Positions 45,941-57,213 of a DNA stretch of 64,000 nucleotides are shown one piece after another. The first letter of the stretch is position 1. Each line of letters opens with the position of its first letter. This DNA comes from Talinum fruticosum (lineage: Eukaryota > Streptophyta > Magnoliopsida > Caryophyllales > Talinaceae). The position numbers were made by a program, and so were the translations under genes. The notes under the pieces were generated by a model, which worked only from the letters and a program-made list of their open reading frames with translations, made no database searches and was not told where the DNA came from. The stretch lies in NCBI GenBank assembly GCA_021018815.1, contig JAITYX010000003.1:12729501-12793500 (forward strand), in the 5' to 3' direction.

Positions 45941-47219
45941 TGATGGAGAGTGGGCAGCCTTCTGTTTTGAGCTGTGTGACATTCATGTTAAGAAGCTTTG
46001 TATGTTTAGTGTTCAGCCGGAAATGTTTGCTTTCTCCATGATCAAGGGAAGGGCTCAAAATACAAGCGCTTGATGTTAGTGGATCCCGGGGATGATGGGT
46101 CTCAAAATCATTAAGTTCTTATGATTTTGTTTATAAATAATTGATTACCAATTTAGTTGAGAAGATTAGTGAAAGTAGCCACCTAAAATCTCCATGGTCA
46201 AGCAAGAAGGTTTGTTCTAATCAAGGCCGGGAATGTTGCTATGTTATGCTCATGGTACATAAATAAGTTGATGCTTAAAACATGGTCGGTCCATGAAGAT
46301 GCCTTAGCCGAATGATGAGCTACAAAAGAAGATGATGACTAAGCATTCTAGAAGCATCAAGAATCAAAGAGCTTGGAGAAGGGGAAAACAAGCCATAGCC
46401 ACATGTTCCCAATTTTGGAATACTTGGCTAGAATTCACCCTAGCTTGGCTTGGAGGAAGGGAAAGGAATATTGTTAGTTAGCATTTTATTTTTGCTTTAT
46501 TTTCAGCTTGAATTCGGTTATGCTTTTCAGCTTGAATTTGGTTTTGTAAAATGCCTAAGCAAGGCATTATATATTCAGCTCATGTGCTTCATTGTAAAAC
46601 ACCTTTGATGAATATATTTGAGTTTAAACTCTTGAGTCTGGATTGCTCGTTTTTGAATCCTCAAAGCTGTATCCGTGCTTGGCATCACGGTGGTGTTCTT
46701 TGAGTCTCTTGAGTCCCGGTGGTGTTGCTGTATCCGGACCACTTAAGAGCGCCCCTTGATTCACTCGGTGGTGTTGCTTGTATCCGAGCCCGAGTCAAGG
46801 TTCTATCCCTCACTTTGCCGCTCCATAACTTACAATTCCCTCAGCCATTTCACTCCAAATTTTAACCACAACCCTTCCAGCAAGTCTAATTCCATCCCTC
46901 CAATTTTCAGCTCCATCCAAGAAACCCTCCGTCCTCCACCCTTGATCCAAACAGAAGGTGTCAGCCTGAACATCCAGTCCAGTGCTTGCTCATTTCAGGC
47001 ATGCAGATCAAGGTCTTCCCTAACTCCAAAATTTCCCAAATTTTACCACAATCAACCTTCACCTGTTACCTTCCTTCCCACCAATTTTTAGCTAAATCCA
47101 AGAACCTTTACCCCTCCATTTCCCCAATCTGCCAAGATTGCGCACGCAGGCTGCATTCTGGCCGGTTGTGCTTCTTGCGGTTTTCTCTACTTTTTCTTTG
47201 CTTCCGCCACTACACATCA
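45941..47219 (+). repeat. 3' LTR of the complete TRG element
   Basis: 1279 bp, same ends as the 5' LTR. Differences noted by eye include positions equivalent to 42471 (A/T), an added T in CTTGAGTCTGG near 46636, C/T near 46779, C/A near 46888 and a short indel near 47150. Hairpin array at 46673-46800. Confidence 0.97.
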
Positions 47220-47224
47220 GGTCG

Positions 47225-47489
47225 AGGGTTCTTTTTGCTTCTGAAGACTTTTAACTATAATTGAATGAAAGAACCATCATCATATATGCATTTTTTAGGA
47301 CGGTTCTTTTAGAGAATTGTAGTTAAAAGTGGAATTTCCACCTTTCACGACTGGTTCTTTTAGTGAACTGTCATCATATATGCATTAAAAACCTCTTTTT
47401 TAAAAAAATGCCACCACATAAGTTTTGTCAACAGATTTTTTTATAACCGTCGTCAAAGATCCGTCGTTAAAAGTCGTTTCGTAGTAGTG
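47225..47489 (-). mobile_element. CACTA transposon terminus and subterminal repeats
   Basis: On the minus strand the sequence begins CACTACTACGAAACGAC at 47489 and is followed by repeated ACGACGG-type motifs (47450-47470) and related GAACCGTC-like units, as in CACTA subterminal regions. It shares orientation with the coding remnant at 40135-41520, and the TRG element sits between them. The opposite terminus is not found; it was probably lost at the junction near 38895-40135. Confidence 0.6.
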
Positions 47490-48290
47490 TTTGCAGTAGT
47501 GGCATTGTAAATTCTTTGATACATTTAAAGGTCGGGACTATATCCACTAGAACAAATCATGAATGTTGCTAGGTTTCGTGCACTATTTTTTACTTTGAGT
47601 AGTTTATGCAATATCAATTAATTGGGCTATCACTTAGGAAATCGGTGAACGCTTTTGGGACATTACCGACACCGTGCATCTTCCCTTTGGGGAAACGACC
47701 ATTATCCCTTTGGACTTTTTCATCCTCATAGGTTCGGACTTCATCGGTGAACCTTGAGTATAAGCCCGAAACTTGTATAAAAATTGTGATTACTTGCATC
47801 TCTTCTTTGGTCCGATTACTCTATGATTTCCTTAAATATTTGATCCTTCTATCTCGCTTTACCGACGAGGAGTTGTGGGCTCGACATTATCCACGACAAC
47901 AAGTTAGTATTGTGCTAGCTCTCATGTTAAGCATGTCTATTTTCTCCGACTAACGGTCCAAAGTTCATATCCACTACTTAGTTAATTTGGTGGATTTAGA
48001 TAGAATAAAAGATTTGAATTGGGAGTGCACTTGCATGTACTTGCCTAATAACTGACTTTGTGCTCTGCTGCCTCACGTACTACTACGAAAGAAGATCTAG
48101 TCAACCATATGCCTTTGTCGGGCTCGTGGAGGATTATTGAGGTTTGTTCTCTTCCTCTTAAGCCTTTAATGTTGACTTGTGTGGTAAACTTGCAGACATT
48201 TATCTATGAGTATTTTCCCCAATTTTCTCCCAGCTCGACGAATCATTCGACATTTCCTACGATGGTTGCATGGCCGAGGGACACATCTGT
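47490..48290 (+). pseudogene. Plant mobile domain (PMD) gene, 5' part
   Basis: Plus-strand remnant with characteristic PMD motifs: ERFWDITDTVHLPFGETT near 47647, then FTDEELWARHYPRQQ near 47857 ending MSIFSD at 47950, and LQTFIYEYFPQF near 48195. Frames change between blocks, so it is a pseudogene. PMD proteins (MAIN/MAIL family) occur both as host genes and inside plant transposons; which applies here cannot be decided. It is split at 48291 by a Tekay-type LTR. Confidence 0.65.
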
Positions 48291-51250
48291 AACACCCCAA
48301 AACCCACCCTAGGAGTATTACACCGCCGAGTTCCTCAAAGGAACTCCCAAGGCTCACTCAGGTGTAGGCTTAGTTATCTTAAATCAACTTAAGGGTACGA
48401 AATGAAATTCTTCCCAAAGGTCGAAGTTTCCTAAAAATTTCGGCAGAGTTCCGTTTGAACTATGGTCCAACCCATAGGCTAAAAGCCTTAAAAACCTGCA
48501 TAAAATTCACAATAAAACTCAACGAGCCACACGCTCGGAGTACACGGCTCAACGGCCACACGCCGGAATATATTCACAACCACAAAGCTTACATTGCGAA
48601 CTAGTTTACAACCCAAGCCATGAATTCAGCAGAAACCAGATTTACAACCACGTAAGATCAAAATTGCCGGAGAAAGAGATCTCTCGGCTTGTCGAGCTAC
48701 TAGTTTGGTCTCCGTACACACGTCTAACTTACTATACATTACTGTCTACTTACATAAGTAGCCGAATAGATACAATATATTAAACATGAAACACATAGAC
48801 TTGACTGCAGCCATAATCGCCACCAAAGACAAGCATTCCAGACCATTCGCCTCAAGGGGTACTGCAAGCTGGGAGGGACGGGGCAATTTGTGGGGGTGAG
48901 CAATAAACCACGGGCTCACCGGAGTCTTACACCCTTAAAATGGAAATTCTTTACACATAATACTCATAATAATGAAATCAGCAAAAGCGTAATAATATAA
49001 TACAAACCGATATACTTTTTAACGAAATCTCTTGAAATCATTTGCAACATAAAACTCATACCACTTCAATCATTCAAAGCACGGGTTGCAATCATTTTGG
49101 GAATTGAATCACATGAAACAAGGTGGAACCATTCCGCACTTTCTTTCAAAAACTTTCTAAAAATTCTTTCGGGGCTTTCGGCGATTGAACTAGCACCGAG
49201 GCGGTTCTCGGGGCGCTACCCACGACTCGAGTTCCGGGACCTATCTCTAGTCAAATACCTGGAAGGCTCCGCTTTCCTCGTCGGGAAAGAATCAACCTCT
49301 CCGGTTGATGGGCATCCCGATACGCATATCGAGGATCCCGTGGCCCGATACGCACGACCACCTCCTTCCTCCGGTCTAAACAATCTAGCCCATAATTCAT
49401 TTCAATTGAAGTAATCACAATCACTTATCAAACTTGGTTTCTTACCAAGATCTCAATCAATTTCTCATCGTAGAAGGCATGACACACGTGTCACCCTTCT
49501 AAATTCACTTTCACAAACAAGATTCACTTTCTCAAACAAGATTCACTTCTTTAAAACACATTCACGTTTGAAAGGCGGTTCACAAGAAGTTGCATCCAAG
49601 AATCATTCCACGTAAAATACAAAACGCCTTTTAAAACTACTTTTGAGCATCACGTAAAGCAATCACATAGCACAAATAATCACCATTCAATGCAAGCAAT
49701 CATTCTCAATTCTTTCCAACTGTACATTTCTCAATCCATCACTCTAGTACGATTAGTTTCCATTTTACGAGCCACAATAACCACAAGCGGACATCACCTA
49801 ATTCGGCGTCCCAACTCCTCACAATTCTCTGTCTTTATTTCAATTCCTTATTCTATGTCTCTACTCGGTCAATTCACTTCGTTTGCTTATGTCTCAACTT
49901 CTCACAACTCCTCGTCTTTGCTTCAATTCTTCATTCGGGGTCTCCATTTTATAAATCAACTTCCTTTGCTCATACTCGGCCATATGACTCCTATTCTCAC
50001 TTTATCGCTTAAATTCCTCTTGTTAGGTTCATCTTCCAACTTAATTTCATCTTAAAGGCTTAGATGCATTCTAACTCAACTTATCCTTACAATTCCCGCT
50101 CGTTGTTTCCCTGCCTCAAACTCCCATTGTATGTCTCTAACTCATTACTTAACTCTTGCTCGTCCGTCCTTAGTTATGTAACTCTTAATCACCTTTCATT
50201 ATTCGGTTTCCGTTAGCTTTGCTTATTTTCACGCTCGGATCAACCTCGAGGATTTATTTACTTTTCAAACTCAATTAATCTCTAAGCAATTCACACTCGA
50301 GTCGCGAGCTTCTTTGTCTTTAATCGCTAATTGAAACTTCGATAATAGTCCTTGGACCTCCGCAATCTAACTTTCTCATAATCTCTAATATCCTAATTCA
50401 GCCTTCACACTTAATCGGATTATCTCAAGTTCTAATTCATCCTAACCACTTCCTATGGTACAATCATTCCGTATTCCCGACAAACATTCGATATTTACAA
50501 TAAAACAGGACATTCGATATTCATAAGAAATTCATTTGGGTTTCGAAACTAATAATAGTTTAGAGTATAAGGCTACCCACCTCGATTCAAGGATTGCGGG
50601 TCCGAGATTCGGGCTCCCGATTTCCCTTCCTTCTTTCGTTCCTTTTCACTGCCGCTAGCCTCGGGCTCCGCCGCTCTCCTCTGCGCCTGGCACCGTCGCC
50701 GGTCGCGGTCCCGCACTCTACGGTTGCCTCCCTTAGCCTTCACGTTCGCTTCCTTTTTCTTGGCCTCGGTTTCGCCTTCTTTCGCGGCTGGCCGTTTCCT
50801 CGCACTCGCCGGCCGCTCCACCGCTGTTCGCCGGTCCCGGCCTCTCTCCCTCGCCTTCGCTTTCGCTCACCCTCTCGGTCTCGCTCCAGCTCTCCCGCTC
50901 GGCCTCTCCCTCTCCCTCTGGTTTCCCGATCTCGCTCGGTCCCCCTCCCCTTCTTTCCTTTTCCTCTCCTCTTTTCTTTCTCTTTTCGGTGGCTACCTCG
51001 AGTGCAGCCAGCACCTGCTGCACCGAGTACACTAATCCCCACAATTAAACTTCCCTTTTTCTTTTTTTTTTTTTGACATAAGTCCGCTCGGGTCTCTATA
51101 ACGAGCACTAACCTCTATTAATTAAGCTATATAAACACACAAGGACATAACAATCACATAAAATAAATTACGTATAAATATCTAGCTTAATTCAACTATA
51201 AAATTAATCTACCCAAAATTCGGATCTCACACCCACCACACTCAATGGAG
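48291..51250 (-). mobile_element. Tekay-type LTR fragment of a second family
   Basis: Begins TGTAACACCCCAAAACCC, corresponding to the left edge of the Tekay-like LTR (TGTAACGCCCCAAACCC at 1064), so it is probably an LTR in minus orientation. Parallel layout: a short proximal motif GTATTACACCGCCG, middle CG-rich patches (49190-49360), CT-rich sequence, then a GC-rich block (50590-51020). No GGTGTTACA end and no TSD is found, so the right end is truncated and its position is approximate. No coding region is supported. Confidence 0.6.
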
Positions 51251-52680
51251 GAGAACCAGGCTTACCTTCTTACGGCAAACTCTTGATAAAGTAACAATAG
51301 TAAGTTCTTTGAAATTTTTTTACTATTGTTGTCCAAAAATAATATTATTTTTGTGCTTGCAACTTCTACCACGCCCACGGTCCGGTGTGGACCATGGTCT
51401 AGGCCATGGCTGGGTCGATGGCGGCCCATGGTTGCATTTGGACTCGTCCAACGTAGCTGATCGAGGCTCATTGTTAGTTATTTATGCTTATTGTTTTCCT
51501 CTTCTTGGGACAAGCTAATTTCTATCCTTGGCATCCCAATCAACTTCTCTCATGACTTTGGATTGTTAGAGAGTTGATCGACAAGCATGTCATCTTTGAG
51601 GGTGCATTTGGCTTTTGTTGGTATTTGGGTGAGCGAGTTACTCCTAAAATTCAAAGTGACATATGGCCACCTTATGTGCCTAAGGATTCGCACGGAACTA
51701 TGTTCTTATTTTATTCGAGTTAGCCCACATCGGTATGCGAAGATGATGACAAGATATCTTTATATGCTCTTTTTGGAACCGAACGTGGTGTATCCTCAAT
51801 ATTTGGGGAGGATTATGACCCACATGGTATGTTTGTATATGTTCTTGTTTGGTTTTGTTTCTTGTATGAAAATTAGCCTTGTTTTGTTATAGGCATTTGC
51901 GGGTTATATCCATATTCCTCGACTTGAAGTAAACATTTCCTTGCTCGGAGAGCCCCCAAATAACATCCTAATTTAAGAGATTCCTGAGTTGTAGTCCGTG
52001 GGTCATCCATTCCTAAAAAATTATAAAGGGTTAAGAGTGTTACGTTCTTCATTTATTTGTGTGCTAGAAATTGTTTCCTAATTGTTAATTACTTTTATTA
52101 CGAGCAATTTAGAGTATGTCCATTGGATGTCGAGTATGCCCTTTGTGCCCTCAAGGATCTACTTACTGGCTGTACTTTCTAATCATTTCGGGTAAGATTA
52201 GTTAGTTGGAGTGCTAAGTTATAAGCTTTTAGTTTATGTGCTAACTTCTCTTTATCATTTAGGGTTATTGCACTAGGTCTCCTCCTCCTGAAGGTCGTCT
52301 TGGGGGTTCTCTCGCATTTTCGTTCTTTGCATTTTTGTAGATGTACATTTGAAGTTAGGCCTAGCATCTTTAGAGTTGGGCTTAATTAGTACGTTTGGAG
52401 TTGGGTCTAGTACATATGGAGTTGGTATCAATGCTATAGCGCTGCAGGCACTCAACCCATTCAATAAGCCTTATTATCTTCAAAAGACTTCGTATAGTGG
52501 GCCTTATTATGGGGCCTCACAACCTTCTTGGGTGCTCGGGGCTAGCTCCGCTCGGATGTCGAAAGATAGGCGAGCTTAGACTTTCTTGCAGAAGACATGG
52601 GTACTTATTTCTTCGGAGATGCTGATGCGAACTTCATGGATGACGATGATTATTGAATAATCTTTTGTAGGGTGCTTTGT
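51251..52680 (+). pseudogene. PMD gene, 3' part (tentative)
   Basis: Resumes after the LTR fragment. Weak PMD-like piece ERVTPKIQSDIWPPYVPKD near 51630 (a WxPY motif is common in PMD), then a glycine/serine-rich stretch at 52349-52560 (LGLISTFGVGSSTYGVG) and an acidic end DADANFMDDDDY with stop near 52657. The order fits a continuation of 47490-48290 but similarity is low. Confidence 0.4.
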
Positions 52681-52739
52681 TGTTAATTATGTACTTTTAC
52701 TATGTTTTTAGACTTATGCAAGACTAATTTTAAACAAAG

Positions 52740-53230
52740 GCTTTGTTTATTTATATGATGTGAAAAAATCAAAGATAAAAAAAAACTTATAGCCCCTATT
52801 TCCCCAAAGGAAAATAATAAAAAGAAGGAATGAAAATAGTAAGTAGCAACTTGGTCCTAAGTGAGTAGATTGGAAAGCCGACGAAAAAAGTGGGCCGAAA
52901 AAGACAAGGCTGGGTAAAAGATGACATGCTACGTTACGACTACAACGAGTGAACCAGCTGGGTAAGTCGGCATCGGCCACTAGGCCCCGCCTCATTGATC
53001 ATGAGGTCGGCGATGTCGAGAGATTGTGTTAAGGCTATCTCACGCACTACAAATAACGTCGTAGCAATACAAATGCGAGAACCCAACTGAGAGAACCTTA
53101 ATGTTAAAAATAGCCCAAAATTTCCACATCCCCACACAAACTATGAAGTTTGTAGTTTAATTGGACCGGACTCCTGGATGCAAGAATTTAGGGAAGGGGA
53201 GACAGTTTGTATGTTTGTGTATTAACCTGA
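52740..53230 (+). other. Tat/Ogre-like leader of the plus-strand element
   Basis: Begins with sequence matching 15210-15330 (TAGCCCC...GGAAAATAATAA), so this Tat copy starts within the leader and has no 5' LTR. The rest is GC-moderate, non-coding leader. Confidence 0.6.
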
Positions 53231-54260
53231 ATATCCTCTTCGAGCATCGGGCAAGTTAGGATCAATTAGACCCTCTTGAGAGCTGCGGTATCCTATTAGA
53301 ATCAAAGCAATACATGTCTTCGAGTCTAGGAACAGGAAACTCTACCCACGACCCAAGGAGTTTAATGTAATTCTCGGGTGTACTATTCGGAGTTGCCCTG
53401 TTGTACCCGCTTCTTCTAATAACATGAAGGGAACCTACAAACAAGCTGCTAGATCCGAAAAATAAGAATTCGAGTGGATCCTAGTAAGAAAGTAAGTGAA
53501 TCCGGCTAAATTTCTTATGTACTTTCCACCCATGTACTTGGTTGGGAGAAAGCACAAATCATGAAATGCCAAGTCTGTCCCAATGTCCTTGATAGGTTAC
53601 TTGCTACTTGATTGCTAAATGTGGTAGAGCAACTCGAGGATCACTATTCCCCGACCTAATGATTCTAACCGAGATGATCCTAGGCTTGGATCGTATGTGG
53701 GTTAACTAGTTAGAGAACTTCACGTGTAGCCCCCTTTACTGCAGGTATAACTTATTTGACCTATATAATACTTAACCGATGTGATCGGAGGAAGCCTCTC
53801 TACTAGTGTTAGTGGTTCGGAGCTAGTTGCCGGTTATGCTCTTTTTTAAAAAAATCCCTATTGGGCCGCTAACCATATTTTATTAGATCATGTACGATAC
53901 TCTTTTTGCTAACATATTTCATCTATGATGCACAATATGGTTAGCAGAGCACCTTGGGCTAGTATTGGCTCCTACCAGGGTGGATATAAACTTACCCACC
54001 AAAATATGTTAGAGGCGTCACCATATAGCCCTAACTTAATAGACTACCCGGGATGAAAGGCGTGGTTGGACGTTACCCCTCCAGTTAAATGGAGCATTAA
54101 GTGATCGTATCTCGATCCAGTCTAGGACACATTCCTAGCGTTATCCTTACATTCGACTGTTAGGATTAAAATATAGCACCCACTACTTCTAAGACCTTGT
54201 TATGCAGCAAATGAGTTGGGTGCATGATATTCCTGTATACACTAAAAACTTGTCATCCTT
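53231..54260 (+). pseudogene. Tat/Ogre-like upstream ORF1 (third copy)
   Basis: LYPRPKEFNVILG near 53338 aligns with EFDAILSS in the first copy, and IWLAEHLGLVLAP near 53940 aligns with IWLMEHLWLI in the second. A later piece is RGWTLPLQLNGALSDR near 54070. Numerous stops. Three diverged copies conserving the same motifs show that this was a translated ORF; its biochemical role is unknown. Confidence 0.6.
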
Positions 54261-54692
54261 ATCTTTTTATCTAGTCTATTTGTTTTGTTAGCCTTGTCAT
54301 AAAAAATAAAAAACTAGTCTCATTTGCAAGCTCGGATCATAATTGGATTAAAACAACATGATGGAAGTAGGTTTAGCCCACAAAAAGCCAATCGGCACCA
54401 CAAACCATCCCAAAATCATTTTTTGGAATTGAGTCGATAGTACTTCCAAGACCATGTTATGCGGCGAGATGAGTTGGGTGCGAGGATATCCCCGTAGACA
54501 CCAAAAACTTGTCGTCCTTAGCATTTTATTTAGTTTATTTTTTTTTGTTAGCCTTGTCATAAAAAACCTAGTCACATTTGCAAGCTCGGATCATAATTGA
54601 CTAAAACAACGTGACGGAAGTAGGTTTAGCCCACAAAAAGCCAAGCGACACCACAAACCATCCCAAAATCATTTTTCTAGGATTGAGTCGGC
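54182..54692 (+). repeat. Tandem duplication, two units of about 255 bp
   Basis: Units at 54182-54437 and 54438-54692 share TTGTTAGCCTTGTCATAAAAA, GCAAGCTCGGATCATAATTG and GGTTTAGCCCACAAAAAGCC. Divergence by eye is several percent with small indels. It lies between Tat ORF1 and gag. Confidence 0.85.
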
Positions 54693-55190
54693 ATGCATAC
54701 CCATGCTTTGGCTGACCTAAGGTAGGTTGGGACTCCCAAATCTGGAGCTGAATGAGCCTCATACCTCCCAGCTGCTCAAAATATAGCATTTTACCTTTTT
54801 CAACCTCCGAGCCTAGTGCAAACTCGCAAATATCCCGAGGACGTTGTTTTGGAACGAGCACCAGACCCTAGAATCCTCTTAGCTATGTCGTTTTGACAAG
54901 GTGAAATCTCTAGTTTTCCTTTTATCCTTATCTAGAATGCCGGACGTGGTTTAATCTCTTAGTTGTGACTTGAGGCATTTTTAGGGTTTTTGAACCCCAA
55001 AAATTGTTGTAAATAGGGGGTTCCCCTTTCTCATTTCACTCCATTTTTAATTTGCAGGGGTGTAGCTATCAACACCCTAAACAGATATACTAATTATAAT
55101 TCGATGCACATTGCTTATGACTAAGCACTAGATTGCCTTCTCTAAAAAGGAAAGATCGAACTTCCTCTTATTAGAGTAGAATCAAAACCC
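54693..55190 (+). other. Tat ORF1-gag spacer
   Basis: No clear ORF. It contains TTGTAAATAGGGGG (55010) and a pyrimidine tract ending TTTGCAGGGG (about 55053), a possible splice acceptor as known for the intron of Ogre elements. Only suggestive. Confidence 0.4.
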
Positions 55191-55332
55191 GCAAAATAGT
55201 CTAAAAAGTAGGATGCGTAGAAGTTTTCCAAATACCATCGTGTACAAGGAGACAACACTTAACGAGTGTTGGACCTTTAAGAATAAGCTAGAAAGTATGT
55301 TCCGCAGTGGACAACTTCCTTTACATAAAGTT
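55191..55332 (+). pseudogene. Tat-like gag C-terminal fragment
   Basis: FSKYHRVQGDNT then, after a base change, NECWTFKNKLESMFRSGQL. The minus copy near 63000 reads KFRKYHHA...QCWTFKKKLESIFRNGQL. This is the zinc-finger-like end of Tat Gag (KYH...C). It is interrupted at 55333 by a TRG solo LTR. Confidence 0.7.
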
Positions 55333-56627
55333 TGATGGATATTGGCCAAGGGCTACAACATACTTGTTCATGATCTCCTTACATGCTAAAATTACAAGAG
55401 CCATGAATTCATATCAAAGCTACAAGGAAGCTCAAAACCGAGTGGAGATCAATTTTTGGCGCCTAAAGTCTACTTTCATGGATTGACTTTTACAAGCTTA
55501 ATTAAAGCTTGGTGATTAAGGCAAATTATCTTTGATGACATGAGGAACATAAATAAAGTCATGTTATGAGTTAAGGCCAAAGCAAGTGACAAGAGAGGTC
55601 CGAAAGTTCCCAAACACTCAAGGCGGGTAACTTGAGTGCAAGCTGCCCGGATTATTTCAAGGACCATCAAGACCAAGTTTTATGTCCTAGCTGAATGAGT
55701 AATACATGGCCAGCATAAGGAGGATTCTAGAAGCATTTCCAAGCATCATCTCTAGTGGAAGAATCCATGTGTTGGACCTATTACAAGCTTTCTTGCACAA
55801 GAGGATAGAAATACTTGGCTAGAATTAAATCTCATTTTAGCCACATGTTCCCAAGTTGGCTTGGACAAGGGGCTAATACATCTTAGGCCATTTATCTTGT
55901 AATCTTTCTTTTAGGCCTTAGATTATGTTTTAGTTTTGATTAATATTCAGCATGTTTTATTTCCTATAAATAGTTTATGAATTCAGCCATGTAAAGAGTA
56001 GACTTGATGATGAATATATGAATTTGAGCTTTGCTCTTTCGAGATGGATTTCTCGGCCCCCTTGAATTCTCATTACTGTATCCTAGATTGGCATCTAGGT
56101 GGTGTTCTTTGAGTCTTTCAATCCCCGGTGGTGTTTCTGTATCCGGACCGATTGAAGGTGCCCCTTGGTTCCCTCGGTGGTGTTTACGTATCCGAGCCAG
56201 AACCTCGGTTCTATCCAGCGACTTTCCATCCTCATATCTCCCAATCCACAAATCATCTCCTTCCCAAATTTCACCCACATCATCATACACGAGTTGAGTC
56301 CAGTCCCTCCAAATCTCAACTCAATCCAAGAAGTATTTCATCCCCAGCACCAAAAACAAACAAAGAACCTCATTCTGGACAGCAGCCCAGCGTGACTTTC
56401 TGTTTGCCTTTGGTTCAAGGTGATCCCGACCTTGGATGCTTCCCATATTTTTACCAGCCCTTCCTAACATTCCAAATAACCTTCCCTCCAAATTTCGTCC
56501 AAAAACTCTATCATTTACCCCTCCTTTCTCCCTTTTTCCCAGAACCGCACCTGCAGGTCCTATTCTGGCCAGCTCGCTTTTCTTGCGATTTTGCTTCATC
56601 TTTTGCTTCCGCTCCCACTATACATCA
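55333..56627 (+). mobile_element. TRG solo LTR, CTCCCACT subtype (TSD AAGTT)
   Basis: 1295 bp, TGATGGATATTGG...CTCCCACTATACATCA, flanked by AAGTT (55328-55332 and 56628-56632). The unoccupied equivalent is in the minus Tat copy near 62950. Stem 1 of the array (56082-56208) is CCTAG/CTAGG and stem 2 TTTCAATC/GATTGAA. The most diverged TRG copy in its U3. Confidence 0.96.
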
Positions 56628-56632
56628 AAGTT

Positions 56633-57213
56633 GCTCAAAAGCTGAACAATAACAAAAACCCATTTAGTGAAACTCTAGCCATTTTCTCTAAACCCATAAT
56701 AAGTCAATGGGATCCTTCGGTGTTCATTGAAGACATAGAAGAACCTAAACTCCGAGCTCGCCTAATTCCAATAAACTTAAAACTATATGGATTGTGGATG
56801 AGTGACGAAGAGGATGTGTATGAAACCAATTGTTGTAATAAGGATGACAGTGATGATGACTTTTGGGGCACTCATCCCACAGAAGACAATGACTTTTGGT
56901 AAGAACCAAAGACATTAAAGTTCAATTCTTGACAAGGTCTAGATGACACAATGCTCCAATGGGTCCAAAACAAACTCAAGAGATTCGAAAAGAGAAGAAA
57001 GTTACAAAATAAGAAGATCCTATCCTCAAAGAACTTTACAAGCTCAAAGCCGACTTATTAATCTATCAACTCATATCTACTTCTTAAAAACATAGAGAAG
57101 CCTTAATTGATGCTCCTAGTAATATTGAGGTCTTACCGAGGAGGTAGTAGGTATGGTAAATACTAAAGTAGGAACCATAATCACCTTTGGTAATAAAGAC
57201 TTACCTGAAGAAG
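56633..57213 (+). pseudogene. Tat-like gag-protease linker
   Basis: Continues the Tat polyprotein after the solo LTR: SETLAIFSKPIISQWDPS near 56665, an acidic region (DDSDDDFWGTHPTEDNDFW) to 56902, some broken sequence, then GTIITFGNKDLPEE ending at 57213 where the next solo LTR sits. Confidence 0.75.

Larger units (their letters stand above)
42370..47219 (+). mobile_element. Complete TRG element: gag-PR-only Ty3/gypsy retrotransposon (TSD GGTCG)
   Basis: 4850 bp flanked by GGTCG (42365-42369 and 47220-47224). Two 1279-bp LTRs, PBS at 43653, gag, protease, and PPT at 45931. There is no RT, RNase H or integrase, so it depends on another element. The layout fits the TR-GAG class of plant non-autonomous elements. 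Gag and protease resemble Reina/Galadriel-type chromoviruses. A pol-like tail (LRANSLLQGEN) just before the PPT suggests origin by internal deletion. By eye the two LTRs differ at about ten positions, so the insertion is recent. Confidence 0.95.

Noticed and set aside
50594..51108. Overlapping ORFs of 100-160 codons on both strands in the GC-rich block
   Set aside because: Highly biased S/P/R or E/R/G composition on all frames, no domain, inside an LTR fragment; composition artefact.
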